Positions 15,518-20,651 of a DNA stretch of 20,651 nt are shown here, one piece after another. Origin of the DNA: Bacillota bacterium (GTDB taxonomy: Bacteria; Bacillota; Clostridia; Saccharofermentanales; Fastidiosipilaceae). The notes below the pieces were generated by a model. The model was not told the origin of the DNA and did no database searches. It saw only the letters and a list, made by a program, of their open reading frames with translations. The stretch is from contig JAEWGG010000001.1 of assembly GCA_023388435.1 (NCBI GenBank), forward strand, positions 1 to 20,651, read 5' to 3'. A program made the translations under genes and the position numbers. Within the stretch, counting starts at the first letter, position 1. Every line of letters starts with the position of its first letter.

Positions 15518-15559
15518 AGGGCTTTTAGCCCCTGAATGAATGCTAGGGCCAGCATAGCA
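15518..15559 (-). promoter_or_regulatory. Candidate yjjG-dgt promoter with overlapping palindrome and leader hairpin
   Basis: Minus strand TGCTATGCT (15559-15551) resembles an extended -10. It overlaps an imperfect 16-bp palindrome, ATGCTGGCCCTAGCAT (15555-15540), which would cover the transcription start and could be an operator. Downstream, AGGGCT (15518-15523) can pair with AGCCC(C)T around TTT to form a small leader hairpin. No clear -35 is seen. Confidence 0.3.
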
Positions 15560-15590
15560 CAGAGCGACGGCCCGGGCGGGCAGGAGAGCG

Positions 15591-15637
15591 AAAAAACCCG
15601 ACCCCGCCCCCCTGCGGGGCTGTCGGAGTCGGGTTTT
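15591..15637 (-). terminator. Terminator downstream of ribU
   Basis: AAAACCCGAC (15593-15602) pairs with GTCGGGTTTT (15628-15637). An inner CCCCGC/GCGGGG stem extends it. Six A residues at 15591-15596 give a run of U on minus-strand transcripts. It lies 24 nt after the ribU stop and upstream of yjjG. The stem is symmetrical and could act in both directions, but no plus-strand gene ends here. Confidence 0.85.
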
Positions 15638-15660
15638 CAGAAACAGGGCTTCGGAGGGAA

Positions 15661-16266
15661 TCAGGCCTTGTGACTCTGGATGACGCGCAGGCCGATGCGC
15701 CTCTGCAGGCGGTTGATCTGGGGTTCTAGAGCGAAGACAAGAATACCTGTGATCAGGGCGTTGATACCAGCCTTGATGAGGTTGAAGGGGACGATGGCGG
15801 GAAGCATCAGCTTGTGGACCAGGGCTCTGGCGTTGGCGACACCGAGAGCCTCGAGGTAGGGACCTGTGACCAGGTAGTTGAAGAAGATCATAGTCAGGGT
15901 CATGGCCAGACAGCCGAGGACGAGGCCCGCCACCAGGGCTCGACGGTTGCGGTAGTGGCGGTAGACGAGGGAGGAGACGAGGAGGAGGGCGCCAGAAGCG
16001 ATGACGTGCATGGCGAAGCCCACGATGCCGTTATGGCCGTAGACGAAGGATTGAAAGGCACTGCCAATCAGGAGGATGGCCATGCCGCTGGGAGCGCCCA
16101 TGATGAAGGCCCCAATCAGAATGGGGATGTCCATGGCGTCATACTTAAGGAAATCCGCTGCCGGGAAGAGCGGTATGCCCGGCAGGATGGCCAGGAAAAC
16201 CAGGGACAGGGCGGTGAGAATGCCAATTAAGGCGAGGCTGAGGACATACGTACGGTGTTTCTGCAT
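15661..16266 (-). CDS. ribU: Riboflavin ECF transporter substrate-binding protein RibU
   Basis: A 201-aa S component of an energy-coupling-factor transporter. It captures riboflavin in the membrane and works with a shared EcfA-EcfA'-EcfT module that is not encoded here. It has six hydrophobic segments. The block FLKYDAMDIPILIGAFIMG (about residues 39-57) is characteristic of RibU. A basic C-terminal tail (RLQRRIGLRVIQSHKA) follows. The functional assignment is strongly supported by the FMN riboswitch in its leader (16374-16498). AAGGAG lies 9 nt before the ATG. It is a single-gene transcription unit ending in a strong terminator. Confidence 0.93.
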   Translation of the reverse strand: MQKHRTYVLSLALIGILTALSLVFLAILPGIPLFPAADFLKYDAMDIPILIGAFIMGAPSGMAILLIGSAFQSFVYGHNGIVGFAMHVIASGALLLVSSLVYRHYRNRRALVAGLVLGCLAMTLTMIFFNYLVTGPYLEALGVANARALVHKLMLPAIVPFNLIKAGINALITGILVFALEPQINRLQRRIGLRVIQSHKA

Positions 16267-16304
16267 GGGAAACAGCTCCTTTCTCTAAGTCAGCTGTCCC
16301 TCAT

Positions 16305-16351
16305 AAGAAAACCCGCACAGCCAGCAGTTCCAACGACAGCGGCGGTACGGG
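16305..16351 (-). terminator. Riboswitch-controlled terminator ahead of ribU
   Basis: On the minus strand CCCGTAC (16351-16345) pairs with GTGCGGG (16318-16312), including one G-U pair, with GCC/GGC pairing possible inside. TTTTCTT follows directly (16311-16305). It lies between the FMN aptamer and the ribU ribosome-binding site. This is the expected OFF platform: FMN binding should favour the hairpin. The competing antiterminator was not worked out. Confidence 0.65.
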
Positions 16352-16373
16352 GCAACATAAGAGCTAGATGTTT

Positions 16374-16498
16374 ATCTTCTTTCATCCGGACTATACCGTC
16401 GGCCCTGGATTCACACCAGATCTAGCGTGGACTCATCCGCCTCCCGAGAGGGAAGCTGGCATCACCACCGGTGGGGAATTGCGCCCCGCCCCGAAGAC
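16374..16498 (-). promoter_or_regulatory. FMN riboswitch (RFN element)
   Basis: The minus strand carries the conserved RFN blocks in order: CTTCGGGGCGGGG, AATTCCCCACCGGTGGT, ATCTGGTGTGAATCCAG, GCCGACGGTATAGTCCGGAT and GAAAGAAGA. The closing P1 helix is formed by TCTTC and GAAGA. The element binds FMN and represses riboflavin uptake or synthesis genes. Here it controls ribU through the terminator at 16305-16351. Confidence 0.96.
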
Positions 16499-16513
16499 AG
16501 CTTAACTATAGAC

Positions 16514-16542
16514 ACAATACCAGCTTTATTTGGACAAAACAA
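16514..16542 (-). promoter_or_regulatory. Promoter of the riboswitch-ribU transcript
   Basis: Minus strand: TTGTTT (16542-16537), a 17-nt spacer, then TATTGT (16519-16514), preceded by TGG (an extended -10). It is placed a few nucleotides upstream of the FMN aptamer, giving a start near 16507. Confidence 0.6.
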
Positions 16543-16555
16543 GTGTTGGCGGACA

Positions 16556-16587
16556 CAAAAAACAGGCCCTCATTGAGGACCTGTTTT
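16556..16587 (-). terminator. Terminator of the ytxH-DUF948 operon
   Basis: AAAACAGG (16559-16566) pairs with CCTGTTTT (16580-16587), and CCTC/GAGG closes on an ATT loop inside. On the minus strand the stem runs into TTTTTTG. It lies 24 nt after the DUF948 gene stop and directly upstream of the ribU promoter. Confidence 0.85.
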
Positions 16588-16610
16588 GGCTTGTGCCAAG
16601 TGCTTGGAGC

Positions 16611-17099
16611 TCAGCGCCGCCGGCGGGCCTTGCGGGCCGTGCTGCGCTTGAGTGTTTTCTGGACCTGGCGGGCTCCCTTGAGCACCTTGATGACAGTACC
16701 GCCTGTCTTGAAAGGGTGGCGGAGGTGGGAGACAAGGTCCGTGAGGCCATCGCCCACTTCACCGACGAGGCCGGTTACGGAGTCGGTGACTTCCGTGGCG
16801 GCTGTGCTGAGCGTCGTGACGTTGCTCAGCACCTTGGGCAATTCAGTGGCCACGTCATCGGTCATGTCCACCACGTTGCTCGAGATGGTCGAGACATTCT
16901 GTACGATGGGCGGCAATTCGTCGACCACCTTATAGATTCGGGGCTCAAGGCCGTTGATGACGCGGGTCAGACTGCCGATCAGGCCCACCAGTTTAAAGAT
17001 AAAGGCGGCCAGGGCCACCAGGACGACAACGCCGGCGATGCTGAGCAGGGCGGTCCAGAGTATGGAGAGGTCCACGCTGGCCTCTAGTAAAAGTACCAT
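16611..17099 (-). CDS. DUF948-like membrane-anchored protein
   Basis: A 162-aa protein with one N-terminal TM segment (about residues 14-41). A long helical region follows, rich in Val/Ser/Thr and Asp with repeating hydrophobic positions (NVSTISSNVVDMTDDVATEL and similar, about 60-125). It ends in a strongly basic tail (KRSTARKARRRR). This matches the DUF948 (YtxG-like) pattern: a membrane-tethered coiled coil with no known enzymatic activity. It follows a ytxH-type gene, as in the Bacillus stress operon where the two families also neighbour each other, though in the opposite order. GGAG lies 6 nt before the ATG. The precise role is unknown; envelope stress is an inference from the family. 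Confidence 0.8.
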   Translation of the reverse strand: MVLLLEASVDLSILWTALLSIAGVVVLVALAAFIFKLVGLIGSLTRVINGLEPRIYKVVDELPPIVQNVSTISSNVVDMTDDVATELPKVLSNVTTLSTAATEVTDSVTGLVGEVGDGLTDLVSHLRHPFKTGGTVIKVLKGARQVQKTLKRSTARKARRRR

Positions 17100-17120
17100 A
17101 GTAAACTCCTATCCCTAAGA

Positions 17121-17148
17121 TTCGGGCCGGCTAAGGGGCCGGCCCGAA
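17121..17148 (-). promoter_or_regulatory. Perfect 11-bp intercistronic hairpin between ytxH and DUF948 gene
   Basis: TTCGGGCCGGC (17121-17131) and GCCGGCCCGAA (17138-17148) are perfect inverted copies around a 6-nt loop. On the minus strand it is followed by TCTTAGGG, not a U-tract, so it is not a typical terminator. It could protect the upstream ytxH message from 3' exonucleases or lower downstream expression. Confidence 0.6.
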
Positions 17149-17173
17149 GTGTGTACAGGTCACAGAGTCAGAC

Positions 17174-17638
17174 TTAGTCCTTCTTGTCCGCGTCCTTCAG
17201 ATCTTTCTTGGTCTCCCGGGCCTTGTCCTTCACCTTATCGGCGGCCTCTTCGACGCCCTCGGCGACATCCTCGCCAACGTCACGGGCCTTACGGCGGGCG
17301 GCGCGGGCGGCATCGCGGGCCTCACGGCCGGCGTCCTCAACCAGCTCCTCGCCACGGTGCTTCAGGACCTCAACGGCGTCCGAGACGCTGTCCTTCACCT
17401 CGAGGGCGGTGTCACGAATCTTGCGGCCCGTGCGCACAGAGTAGTCGCGGACCAGCTCCGCACCATCCTTGGCGCGGCGGGCAATTTCCTTACGGGTCTT
17501 CTCGCCACTCTGGGGGGCGAAGAGGAGGGCTGCCAGGGCACCGGTGGTCAGACCGGCGAGGGTGCCGAGGGCGACCTGACGACGACGATCACGTCTGTTC
17601 TGTCCCGTAAACGCACCAATAATTTCTTGAATCAGCAT
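17174..17638 (-). CDS. ytxH: YtxH domain protein
   Basis: A 154-aa protein from the ATG at 17638, chosen because GGAGG lies 7 nt upstream. The longer frame to 17704 begins inside the promoter. A short basic N-terminus (GQNRRDRRRQ) leads into a single Gly/Ala-rich TM helix and the YtxH signature LLFAPQSGEKTRKEI (about residues 37-53). A long highly charged helix of Lys/Arg/Asp/Glu/Ala repeats, resembling LEA or apolipoprotein-like 11-mers (DAGREARDAARAARRKARDV), runs to the C-terminus KKD. The family is membrane-tethered and stress-linked in Bacillus, with no known activity. It is first in the operon with the DUF948 gene. Confidence 0.87.
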   Translation of the reverse strand: MLIQEIIGAFTGQNRRDRRRQVALGTLAGLTTGALAALLFAPQSGEKTRKEIARRAKDGAELVRDYSVRTGRKIRDTALEVKDSVSDAVEVLKHRGEELVEDAGREARDAARAARRKARDVGEDVAEGVEEAADKVKDKARETKKDLKDADKKD

Positions 17639-17704
17639 AGTGTATCCTCCATCTAGTCTTGTCCCAGTGAGGCTTCGCCTCCGCTGAGCTGTGATAATGT
17701 CCAT

Positions 17705-17733
17705 AGAATAGCACTTATTACGAATGATTTCTA
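17705..17733 (-). promoter_or_regulatory. Candidate ytxH promoter
   Basis: Minus strand: TAGAAA (17733-17728), a 17-nt spacer, then TATTCT (17710-17705), preceded by TGC (an extended -10). The start is expected near 17698, leaving a leader of about 60 nt. That leader contains a small GAGGC/GCCTC hairpin (17669-17681). I see no sigma-B-type GTTTAA/GGGTAT pair. Confidence 0.4.
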
Positions 17734-17738
17734 GTATT

Positions 17739-18172
17739 TTTGAGTGTTTTGGGGAAAGGTTGGAAGAATTGTCAAAATTTGAGAAAAGTGCTTTGAAGAA
17801 TTTGGAGGGTCCTGGCAGGATGAGGGTAGAGGCTCCGAGATTCCTAGTCCTCTTGGGACGAAGTGGCGGGACACTGGAGACGGCAGAGTTCCTGAGTTCT
17901 GGGGCTCAGCGTCACTGTGTTAAAGCGCTGCTGCTTATCGCTTGCGCACGATTGTGTGCATAAAAGAAGGATCAGCTTCTGTTTTTTGTGGATTATTTAA
18001 ATAGGATATTTAAGTGTTTTCTGTATTGATTTCCGAATGTAAGCGATTTTGTAGTTTGCGTGCGTGCTAAGTTGGAAGTGGATTGACTTTTTGCACAGAT
18101 ACAGGAGAAAAATTTTGCGCATACTGTCAATGGGTTTAGAGGGTTAGATTAGTGTAAGATGCAAATAGCAAA
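17739..18172. other. Intergenic stretch without a convincing gene
   Basis: About 430 nt of lower GC between the divergent ytxH and protease genes. A 79-codon plus frame (17724-17963) has no ribosome-binding site and no recognisable protein, and I do not accept it. Near 17943-17987 there are two plus-strand hairpins: TGCGCAC/GTGTGCA with a GATT loop, then AGAAG/CTTCT followed by GTTTTTT. The second resembles a weak terminator. I could not identify a confident protease promoter; TTGACT at about 18084 has no good -10 partner. Confidence 0.5.
17943..17987 (+). terminator. Weak terminator-like double hairpin
   Basis: TGCGCAC (17943-17949) pairs with GTGTGCA (17954-17960), with one G-U pair. AGAAG (17965-17969) pairs with CTTCT (17976-17980) and is followed by G and six T. 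The second stem has only 5 bp. No accepted plus-strand gene ends here, so if real it would terminate a short RNA or an upstream antisense transcript. Confidence 0.25.
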
Positions 18173-18185
18173 GGAGGTTTTGGTG

Positions 18186-19049
18186 GTGCGGAAGATTTTA
18201 TCTTTAATACTGGCTGTCCTCTTGTCTCTACAACTAGGGTTAGCAGGAACGGCCGAATCAATCCGTGCGGATAGTCGCCCTGTGGCAGTGTCTGCCCCGC
18301 AGCTGTCCACGCAGCAGAGGGCAAGTGGCGGTAAGTGGGAAAAAGCGGGGGGCAAATGGCGCTGGCGCTACTCGGATGGGAGCTACGCCAAGAATAAGTG
18401 GGTGAAGACGGGCGGTAAGTGGTATGTCTTCGATAAGGAAGGCTACATGATCACCGGCTGGTACAAGTCCAACGGCAAGTGGTACTTTCTCAACAAAAAT
18501 GGGGACATGAATACGAAGCCTCTGTGGCGCGGGGTAAACTACTATGAGTTTGACTCCGAGAATGGCCACATGTTTCTGACGCAGCTGGGCATCAGCCAAC
18601 AAGTGCAGCGAAAATCTAATTGGTGCTGGGCGGCATGCGCCTCGATGGTGGGGAACTTTCCCAAGGATAAGGGCAGGACGCAGGAGGATATCGTTCGGGC
18701 GATTAAGGGCAGTCTTGTAAATTCACCAGCAGCTCCGAATGAGATCAAATCCGCTATAAACTACGCTTCGGCGTATACCAAAAAGGCCTTCGTGGTCAAC
18801 GGTCTGGACGAGAACGCCGTCCGGTCTCAGATCGATATTCAGCGCGCCGCGGTGCTCTGTATCCAGTGGGCGGGTGGAGCAGGTGGCCATGCGATTGTAG
18901 CGCATGGCTATAACCTGAGAGATGGTACGCTCTACTGCACTGATCCAGCAAGAAAGGGAGATCCAATGTACCATAAAGTATCGAAACTCAGAGCGGGTGA
19001 GAAGTTTGATACTCTTTACGGTCGTGTCCGAGGGACGGTTAGCCATTAA
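18186..19049 (+). CDS. Secreted papain-like cysteine protease with cell-wall-binding repeats
   Basis: About 287 aa from GTG at 18186, 8 nt after GGAGG (18173-18177). GTG at 18183 is also possible. The ATG at 18159 lies before the ribosome-binding site and is not used. The signal peptide covers residues 1-23 or 1-28 (Ala cleavage sites). Residues 48-110 hold three to four choline/cell-wall-binding-type repeats (GGKWYVFDKEGYMITGWY, SNGKWYFLNKNGDM). The catalytic domain follows: Gln141, then NWCWAAC (Cys147), GGHAIVAHGY (His235) and LYCTDPA (Asp253). The NWCWAA motif links it to the AvrRpt2/C70 and C39-like papain-fold peptidases. All triad residues are present. It probably acts outside the cell, bound to the wall. 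The next gene is coupled to it. The substrate is unknown. Confidence 0.88.
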   Translation: MRKILSLILAVLLSLQLGLAGTAESIRADSRPVAVSAPQLSTQQRASGGKWEKAGGKWRWRYSDGSYAKNKWVKTGGKWYVFDKEGYMITGWYKSNGKWYFLNKNGDMNTKPLWRGVNYYEFDSENGHMFLTQLGISQQVQRKSNWCWAACASMVGNFPKDKGRTQEDIVRAIKGSLVNSPAAPNEIKSAINYASAYTKKAFVVNGLDENAVRSQIDIQRAAVLCIQWAGGAGGHAIVAHGYNLRDGTLYCTDPARKGDPMYHKVSKLRAGEKFDTLYGRVRGTVSH

Positions 19050-19058
19050 GGAGGACGT

Positions 19059-20276
19059 ATGAAGAAGATAGCAGCGATGTTCATGGGCCTGGCCCTATGT
19101 TTCAGCTCAGCGCCACTGCTTATGGCTGCTGAGGTGGAGCAGCTTCCCGAGTTAACGGCCCCTGCCCCGATTTCCGAGGGCGAAGCGTCTGCGGCTTCAG
19201 AGGCGGTGCAGCATCCCGAGCTAACGGCTCCAGACCCGATCTCCGAGGGCGAAAAGCCCGCAGCCATGGCTCCAGAGGTAGAGCAGCCTCCCGAGCCAAC
19301 AGTCCCTGCCCCGATCACTGAAGACGAAATGCCTAAATCTGAGACGCCGGAGGCAAATCGCTTAGTCACGGACTTAGGCCCTGGTCTCGTCTCTGTGGGG
19401 GAAACCCCCAACTCAGCGACGCTGAAGGAGCTGGAGGCTGACCAGCATCTCGCCGATTGGATGTGCGATAGCCTGTCTTCGATAAAACCGTCACCTTCTG
19501 TTATCCGTTACGACCAGGCCATAAAATCTTACAATAAGCTTCGTGATCCACAGACTGGCAAGGTCTATACGCAGTTGGAAGACCTGGCTGAGGTGGTCCT
19601 GAAGGGGGAGAGTGCTTTTCGGAACTTGCAGGAGATGGAGGATGAGAGGGGAACCACCTGGATTGTTCCGGCGGATTATTCGATTGAGCCAGGCTATGAC
19701 AGTAGCTATTTTGAACTCCGCAGAACCTGGCTGAATCAGGATACGGATCCAGAAGAATTTGCGGAAATGAATCCGTATTTGCAAGAGCGCTACAGTCGGC
19801 AGTTTGGTAAATATCACCCGTCGGTCTACGGCGCCAGCCCACAGTACTATGAACACTTGATGGCGGCCCTGCAGGTCTATGGACTGGATGCGGAGCACTG
19901 CTATGTCATCGGTACGGGCGTTCTAGCTGCGCTCTGCTTTCTCCCCGATGGGGGGGTGAAGTACGTCTCTTTTGCAGAATTGTGCTTTAAGTCCGATGAG
20001 GAGCATCCCGAATACTGTTATGGGGCGCCGGTCCTGGATCTGCAGGAGGTTCTGCGCCTCCGCGCCATGGAGCCGAAGGACGAGGGTCCAGGCTACGACG
20101 AAGATGGGAACGTGCTTTATGGCGATGACAAGATGAGGGTGAAAAGGGTGGCCGCAAGCTCGGTCAGAGAGGTTAAGGCCCAGCCCTGGCTTCTCTACGG
20201 AGTCCTTGGATTGGCTCTAGTGGCCAGCTGTTCCGGGCTTGCTCTATTCTTCTACCGCCGACAAAAGAAGGCATAA
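19059..20276 (+). CDS. Membrane-tethered extracellular protein with N-terminal repeats, unknown family
   Basis: A 405-aa protein. A signal peptide (MKKIAAMFMGLALCFSSAPL, cleavage near LMA-A) is followed by three acidic, proline-rich repeats of 23-25 residues (core ELTAPxPISEGE). An unrecognised, Tyr-rich globular region spans about residues 130-345 (contains YSIEPGYDSSYFELRRTW and HCYVIGTGVLAALCFLPDGG). The C-terminal TM helix ends in FFYRRQKKA (about 376-405). This resembles a sortase substrate tail but has no LPxTG, so it should stay in the membrane. It starts 9 nt after the protease stop, and its AAGGAGG overlaps that TAA, so the two genes are almost surely co-translated. It may be a partner, substrate, or immunity-like inhibitor of the protease; the sequence does not say which. 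Confidence 0.82.
   Translation: MKKIAAMFMGLALCFSSAPLLMAAEVEQLPELTAPAPISEGEASAASEAVQHPELTAPDPISEGEKPAAMAPEVEQPPEPTVPAPITEDEMPKSETPEANRLVTDLGPGLVSVGETPNSATLKELEADQHLADWMCDSLSSIKPSPSVIRYDQAIKSYNKLRDPQTGKVYTQLEDLAEVVLKGESAFRNLQEMEDERGTTWIVPADYSIEPGYDSSYFELRRTWLNQDTDPEEFAEMNPYLQERYSRQFGKYHPSVYGASPQYYEHLMAALQVYGLDAEHCYVIGTGVLAALCFLPDGGVKYVSFAELCFKSDEEHPEYCYGAPVLDLQEVLRLRAMEPKDEGPGYDEDGNVLYGDDKMRVKRVAASSVREVKAQPWLLYGVLGLALVASCSGLALFFYRRQKKA
19131..19345 (+). repeat. Three imperfect in-frame repeats in the tethered protein gene
   Basis: Repeats begin at 19131, 19200 and 19275 (spacings 69 and 75 nt) and encode EVEQLPELTAPAPISEGE, EAVQHPELTAPDPISEGE and EVEQPPEPTVPAPITEDE. The copies differ at many silent and some coding positions, so they are not a recent expansion. 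A degenerate fourth copy may follow (PEANRLVTDLGPG). Confidence 0.75.
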
Positions 20277-20332
20277 ACAGAGTTTCACGCAAGCTCTGAC
20301 TGAGGGCCAATATGGCGGCTAATGGACACGGC

Positions 20333-20375
20333 AAGGGCCTGGTCTCGTATTCAAGCGAGGCCAGGCCTTTTAATT
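20333..20375 (+). terminator. Terminator of the protease module
   Basis: GGCCTGG (20336-20342) pairs with CCAGGCC (20361-20367). CTCG (20344-20347) pairs with CGAG (20356-20359) across a T-G wobble, giving a 12-bp stem. TTTTAATTTT follows. It lies about 60 nt after the tethered protein gene. Confidence 0.88.
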
Positions 20376-20444
20376 TTGCTCACTCGCGCGCTCTCTGTGC
20401 TGTAGCTAACCTGGCAGTCTAGCAGCAGTTCCCGAAAACGGAGG

Positions 20445-20474
20445 AAGGCCTCGGAACGAAGAGTCCCGAGGCCT
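20445..20474 (-). terminator. Hairpin downstream of the partial minus-strand gene
   Basis: AGGCCTCGG (20446-20454) pairs perfectly with CCGAGGCCT (20466-20474) around an 11-nt loop. It lies 27 nt after the minus-strand stop at 20501, where a terminator is expected. The minus-strand trailer is TCCTCCGTTTTC, so the U-tract is poor and displaced. Confidence as a terminator is moderate. Confidence 0.45.
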
Positions 20475-20500
20475 GAACGCAGTTCTGCAGAGGGGCGTGT

Positions 20501-20651
20501 TTATTTGGCCATTCCAGGGGAGTGGACGATGACACGGGTTTTCCCCGATAGGGACATATCTAGTCCTGCTTTGAAGAGGCCAATAATCTGCTCTGAGGCG
20601 TAATCACCCAGAGCGTCGGCCCTTATGTGCAGCATCTGGTGATTGTTGGGG
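20501..20651 (-). CDS. C-terminal part of an unrecognised protein
   Basis: The last 49 codons of a minus-strand gene whose start lies beyond the window. It ends in VIVHSPGMAK and the TAA at 20503-20501. The visible part contains LHIRADALGDYASEQIIGLF and DMSLSGKTRV, which suggests a helix followed by a strand and an open reading frame without stops to the window edge. I do not recognise the family. A stem-loop (20446-20474) follows, consistent with a gene end. Confidence 0.55.
   Translation of the reverse strand, partial: PNNHQMLHIRADALGDYASEQIIGLFKAGLDMSLSGKTRVIVHSPGMAK

Noticed and set aside
17639..17704. A longer YtxH protein from an ATG at 17704
   Set aside because: The ATG overlaps the candidate -10 region and lacks a ribosome-binding site. 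The ATG at 17638 has GGAGG at 7 nt.
17724..17963. A 79-codon plus-strand frame in the gap between ytxH and the protease
   Set aside because: No ribosome-binding site, overlap with the ytxH promoter, and no protein-like composition. Its end next to a weak terminator-like structure is noted but not enough.
18159..18185. ATG at 18159 as the protease start
   Set aside because: The only strong ribosome-binding site (GGAGG at 18173-18177) lies downstream of it. GTG at 18186 or 18183 is correctly spaced and gives a normal signal peptide.
19131..19345. A CRISPR array or tandem DNA repeat as the explanation for the triplicated segment
   Set aside because: The copies are in frame, unequal in spacing and diverged at many positions. 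They are protein repeats.

Overview
The window looks like a chromosomal segment of a GC-rich, low-branching Firmicute, probably in the Clostridia. The indications are strong GGAGG ribosome-binding sites, rho-independent terminators, an FMN riboswitch ahead of a RibU-type ECF substrate protein, a YtxH/DUF948 pair, choline-binding-type cell-wall repeats and the tail of an InlB-type repeat protein. I cannot name a genus. I see no rRNA, tRNA, insertion sequence, integrase or CRISPR array.

Left part (1-3300): the last 12 codons of a plus-strand InlB-repeat surface protein meet, tail to tail, a minus-strand ABC exporter operon. The operon is a 298-aa membrane protein, then a 222-aa ATPase, then a 476-aa membrane protein. 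A 13-codon ORF with its own ribosome-binding site overlaps the start of the first permease gene by ATGA. A perfect hairpin sits just ahead of the ATPase gene.

Centre (3300-10300): a plus-strand Y-family DNA polymerase (dinB type) converges on a minus-strand cluster and shares a bidirectional terminator with it. Reading leftward, that cluster is a 1376-aa SWIM/SNF2 helicase with an extended -10 promoter, a 66-aa membrane protein, and a C39-like (papain-fold) cysteine peptidase homologue without a signal peptide.

Right-centre (10300-16600): minus-strand housekeeping genes. yjjG (nucleotidase) and dgt (dNTP triphosphohydrolase) form a nucleotide-pool pair. They are followed by trkA-trkH for potassium uptake, ending in a GC-rich terminator. 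Upstream is ribU, controlled by an FMN riboswitch with a visible terminator.

Right part (16600-20651): a minus-strand ytxH-DUF948 envelope/stress pair with a perfect 11-bp intercistronic hairpin, then about 450 bp without a convincing gene. Next is a plus-strand two-gene module: a secreted papain-like cysteine protease with cell-wall-binding repeats (Cys147/His235/Asp253) and a coupled membrane-tethered protein of unknown family with N-terminal acidic/proline-rich repeats. This module is the best candidate for an undescribed system here. The window ends inside an unrecognised minus-strand gene.
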